Assembly: GCA_029252195.1 (NCBI GenBank) | Contig: JAQXBV010000119.1 | Location: 1-50,848, forward strand | From: Yoonia sp. | Lineage (GTDB): Bacteria > Pseudomonadota > Alphaproteobacteria > Rhodobacterales > Rhodobacteraceae | DNA length: 50,848 nucleotides | Direction: 5' to 3' | Shown: in pieces, positions 50,228-50,848 of the stretch | Layout: each line of letters starts with the position of its first letter | How positions within the stretch are numbered: the stretch's first letter is position 1 | The notes under the pieces: model-generated | The model's input: the letters and a program-made list of their open reading frames with translations, nothing else | Told to the model about the DNA's origin: nothing | The model's database searches: none | Program-made: the position numbers and the translations under genes

Positions 50228-50785
50228 TTACTCGCCGTTTGTGATGGCGGTCAGCAGCGCAATCGCACTTTCCGAGGCCCAGTCCGCGTCGCCCATGAGC
50301 CGTCCAACCTCAAACCCGTCGGGGCCGATGATGACGGTGACGGGGAGACCCAAGACGCCCATGCTGCGGGCAAAGGATTGGCGGGCGTCGGTGTGCAGCG
50401 GTAGGTTGTCGACGCCGATCTCTTTGAAGAAGGCCTCCATCGCGGGGCGCGGGTTGCGGCCTGTGGCGATGGTGACGACCTCAAATGGCTCGCTGCCAAG
50501 TTGGGCCTGAAGGGACGAGAGCTGCGGCATTTCCTTGCGGCAGGGCGCGCACCACGTGGCCCAAAAGTTCACGAGAATCGTTTTGCCTTTGAAATCAGTT
50601 AGGGTCAGCTCCGCACCGTCTGCGGAGGTGAAGGCCACGTCGCTGGTGGCGACTGGCTCTGGGTGTAGGGTCAGCTTGGCCATATCTTCCTGAAGGAAGA
50701 CCGACAGATCGATCGATTGGGCCTGTCCAATGTTTGCAAGCAGCCCAAGGGCCGTATAAAGCAGAACTGATTTTAACTTGCGCAT
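50228..50785 (-). CDS. TlpA-like thioredoxin, exported
   Basis: A 185-residue periplasmic thioredoxin-like protein: signal peptide about 1-22 (LLANIGQA), then an AhpC/TSA-type core with NFWATWCAPCRKEMPQL (redox C79 and C82), VVTIATGRNPRP and LPVTVIIGPDG (cis-proline loop). Such proteins reduce disulfides in cytochrome maturation or other exported proteins. Divergent from argH by 17 bases, so their promoters must overlap the opposite coding starts. Confidence 0.94.
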   Translation of the reverse strand: MRKLKSVLLYTALGLLANIGQAQSIDLSVFLQEDMAKLTLHPEPVATSDVAFTSADGAELTLTDFKGKTILVNFWATWCAPCRKEMPQLSSLQAQLGSEPFEVVTIATGRNPRPAMEAFFKEIGVDNLPLHTDARQSFARSMGVLGLPVTVIIGPDGFEVGRLMGDADWASESAIALLTAITNGE

Positions 50786-50802
50786 GAAAGCACCTTTTCA
50801 AC

Positions 50803-50848
50803 ATGACCAAGACTGCGAACACAATGTGGGGTGGCCGTTTTGCCGCCG
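50803..50848 (+). CDS. argH: argininosuccinate lyase, first 15 codons
   Basis: The ATG at 50803 opens MTKTANTMWGGRFAA, which has the NxMWGGRF N-terminus of argininosuccinate lyase, the last enzyme of arginine synthesis. The gene runs off the window end. Divergent from tlpA, a pairing typical of this bacterial group as far as I recall. Confidence 0.85.
   Translation, partial: MTKTANTMWGGRFAA

Overview
The window looks like chromosome of a marine-type Rhodobacterales (Roseobacter-group) alphaproteobacterium. This rests on recognised protein families and their order: DUF1244 and DUF2794 proteins, the 44-residue aa3 oxidase subunit IV, a rubrerythrin-VIT1 iron exporter (MbfA) under an ICE-box palindrome, a plant-type glutamate-cysteine ligase, and tlpA divergent from argH. 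Base composition is moderately GC-rich by eye. Almost all the sequence is coding. Most genes are chained by 1-4 base overlaps. I see no insertion sequence, prophage, CRISPR array, tRNA or rRNA gene, and no gene-free stretch above 300 bases. The species is not identified.

Layout. 1-2.2 kb: an RTX-repeat protein, a DUF1244 protein and an N-formylglutamate amidohydrolase. 2.3-4.8 kb: pyruvate kinase, a small membrane protein, and ribosomal proteins L35-L20 with a strong terminator. 4.9-11.1 kb: an OmpA-family protein, pheS-pheT-acetyltransferase, and mscL. 11.2-15.7 kb: alanine dehydrogenase with a divergent Lrp-type regulator, an MFS transporter, aspartate-semialdehyde dehydrogenase and an unknown protein. 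15.7-17.7 kb: a beta-carbonic anhydrase, SbtA-type bicarbonate transporter and PII-like SbtB operon. 17.8-24.7 kb: a leucyl aminopeptidase-NlpC/P60 pair, DUF2794, a possible structured RNA, an I78 inhibitor lipoprotein, glutathione-dependent formaldehyde dehydrogenase with a serine hydrolase, and mbfA.

24.7-29.3 kb is an overlapping operon, fdhD-mobA-mobB-moeA-acetyltransferase, for molybdenum cofactor finishing; its MoeA carries an extra N-terminal domain. 29.3-35.7 kb: AzlCD exporter, cytochrome oxidase subunit IV with a lipoprotein, a second Lrp regulator with a palindromic operator, a class II amidotransferase, and a metallo-beta-lactamase/acyl-CoA dehydrogenase pair. 35.8-43.9 kb: Sua5-type tRNA modification enzyme, a second OmpA-family protein with a coiled-coil partner, ubiA, rsmE, an acetyltransferase, gshA and small membrane proteins. 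43.9-47.3 kb: pyrB, an unknown membrane protein, a dihydroorotase homologue without its zinc motif, and plsY. 47.4 kb to the end: a uracil-DNA glycosylase-like protein, moaB, a DsbD-alpha-like protein, YqgE, TlpA, and the first codons of argH.

The most interesting signals are in non-coding DNA or are missing catalytic residues. They are: (i) two inverted repeats that could hide the ribosome-binding sites of the carbonic anhydrase and of a small membrane protein; (ii) a hairpin-rich intergenic segment with G-U wobbles that favour one strand; (iii) a perfect ICE box nested inside a second inverted repeat before mbfA; (iv) a pseudo-dihydroorotase next to pyrB; (v) a glycosylase lacking three of four Fe-S cysteines; and (vi) the MoeA fusion. 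All similarity statements come from memory of the families; no search was run.
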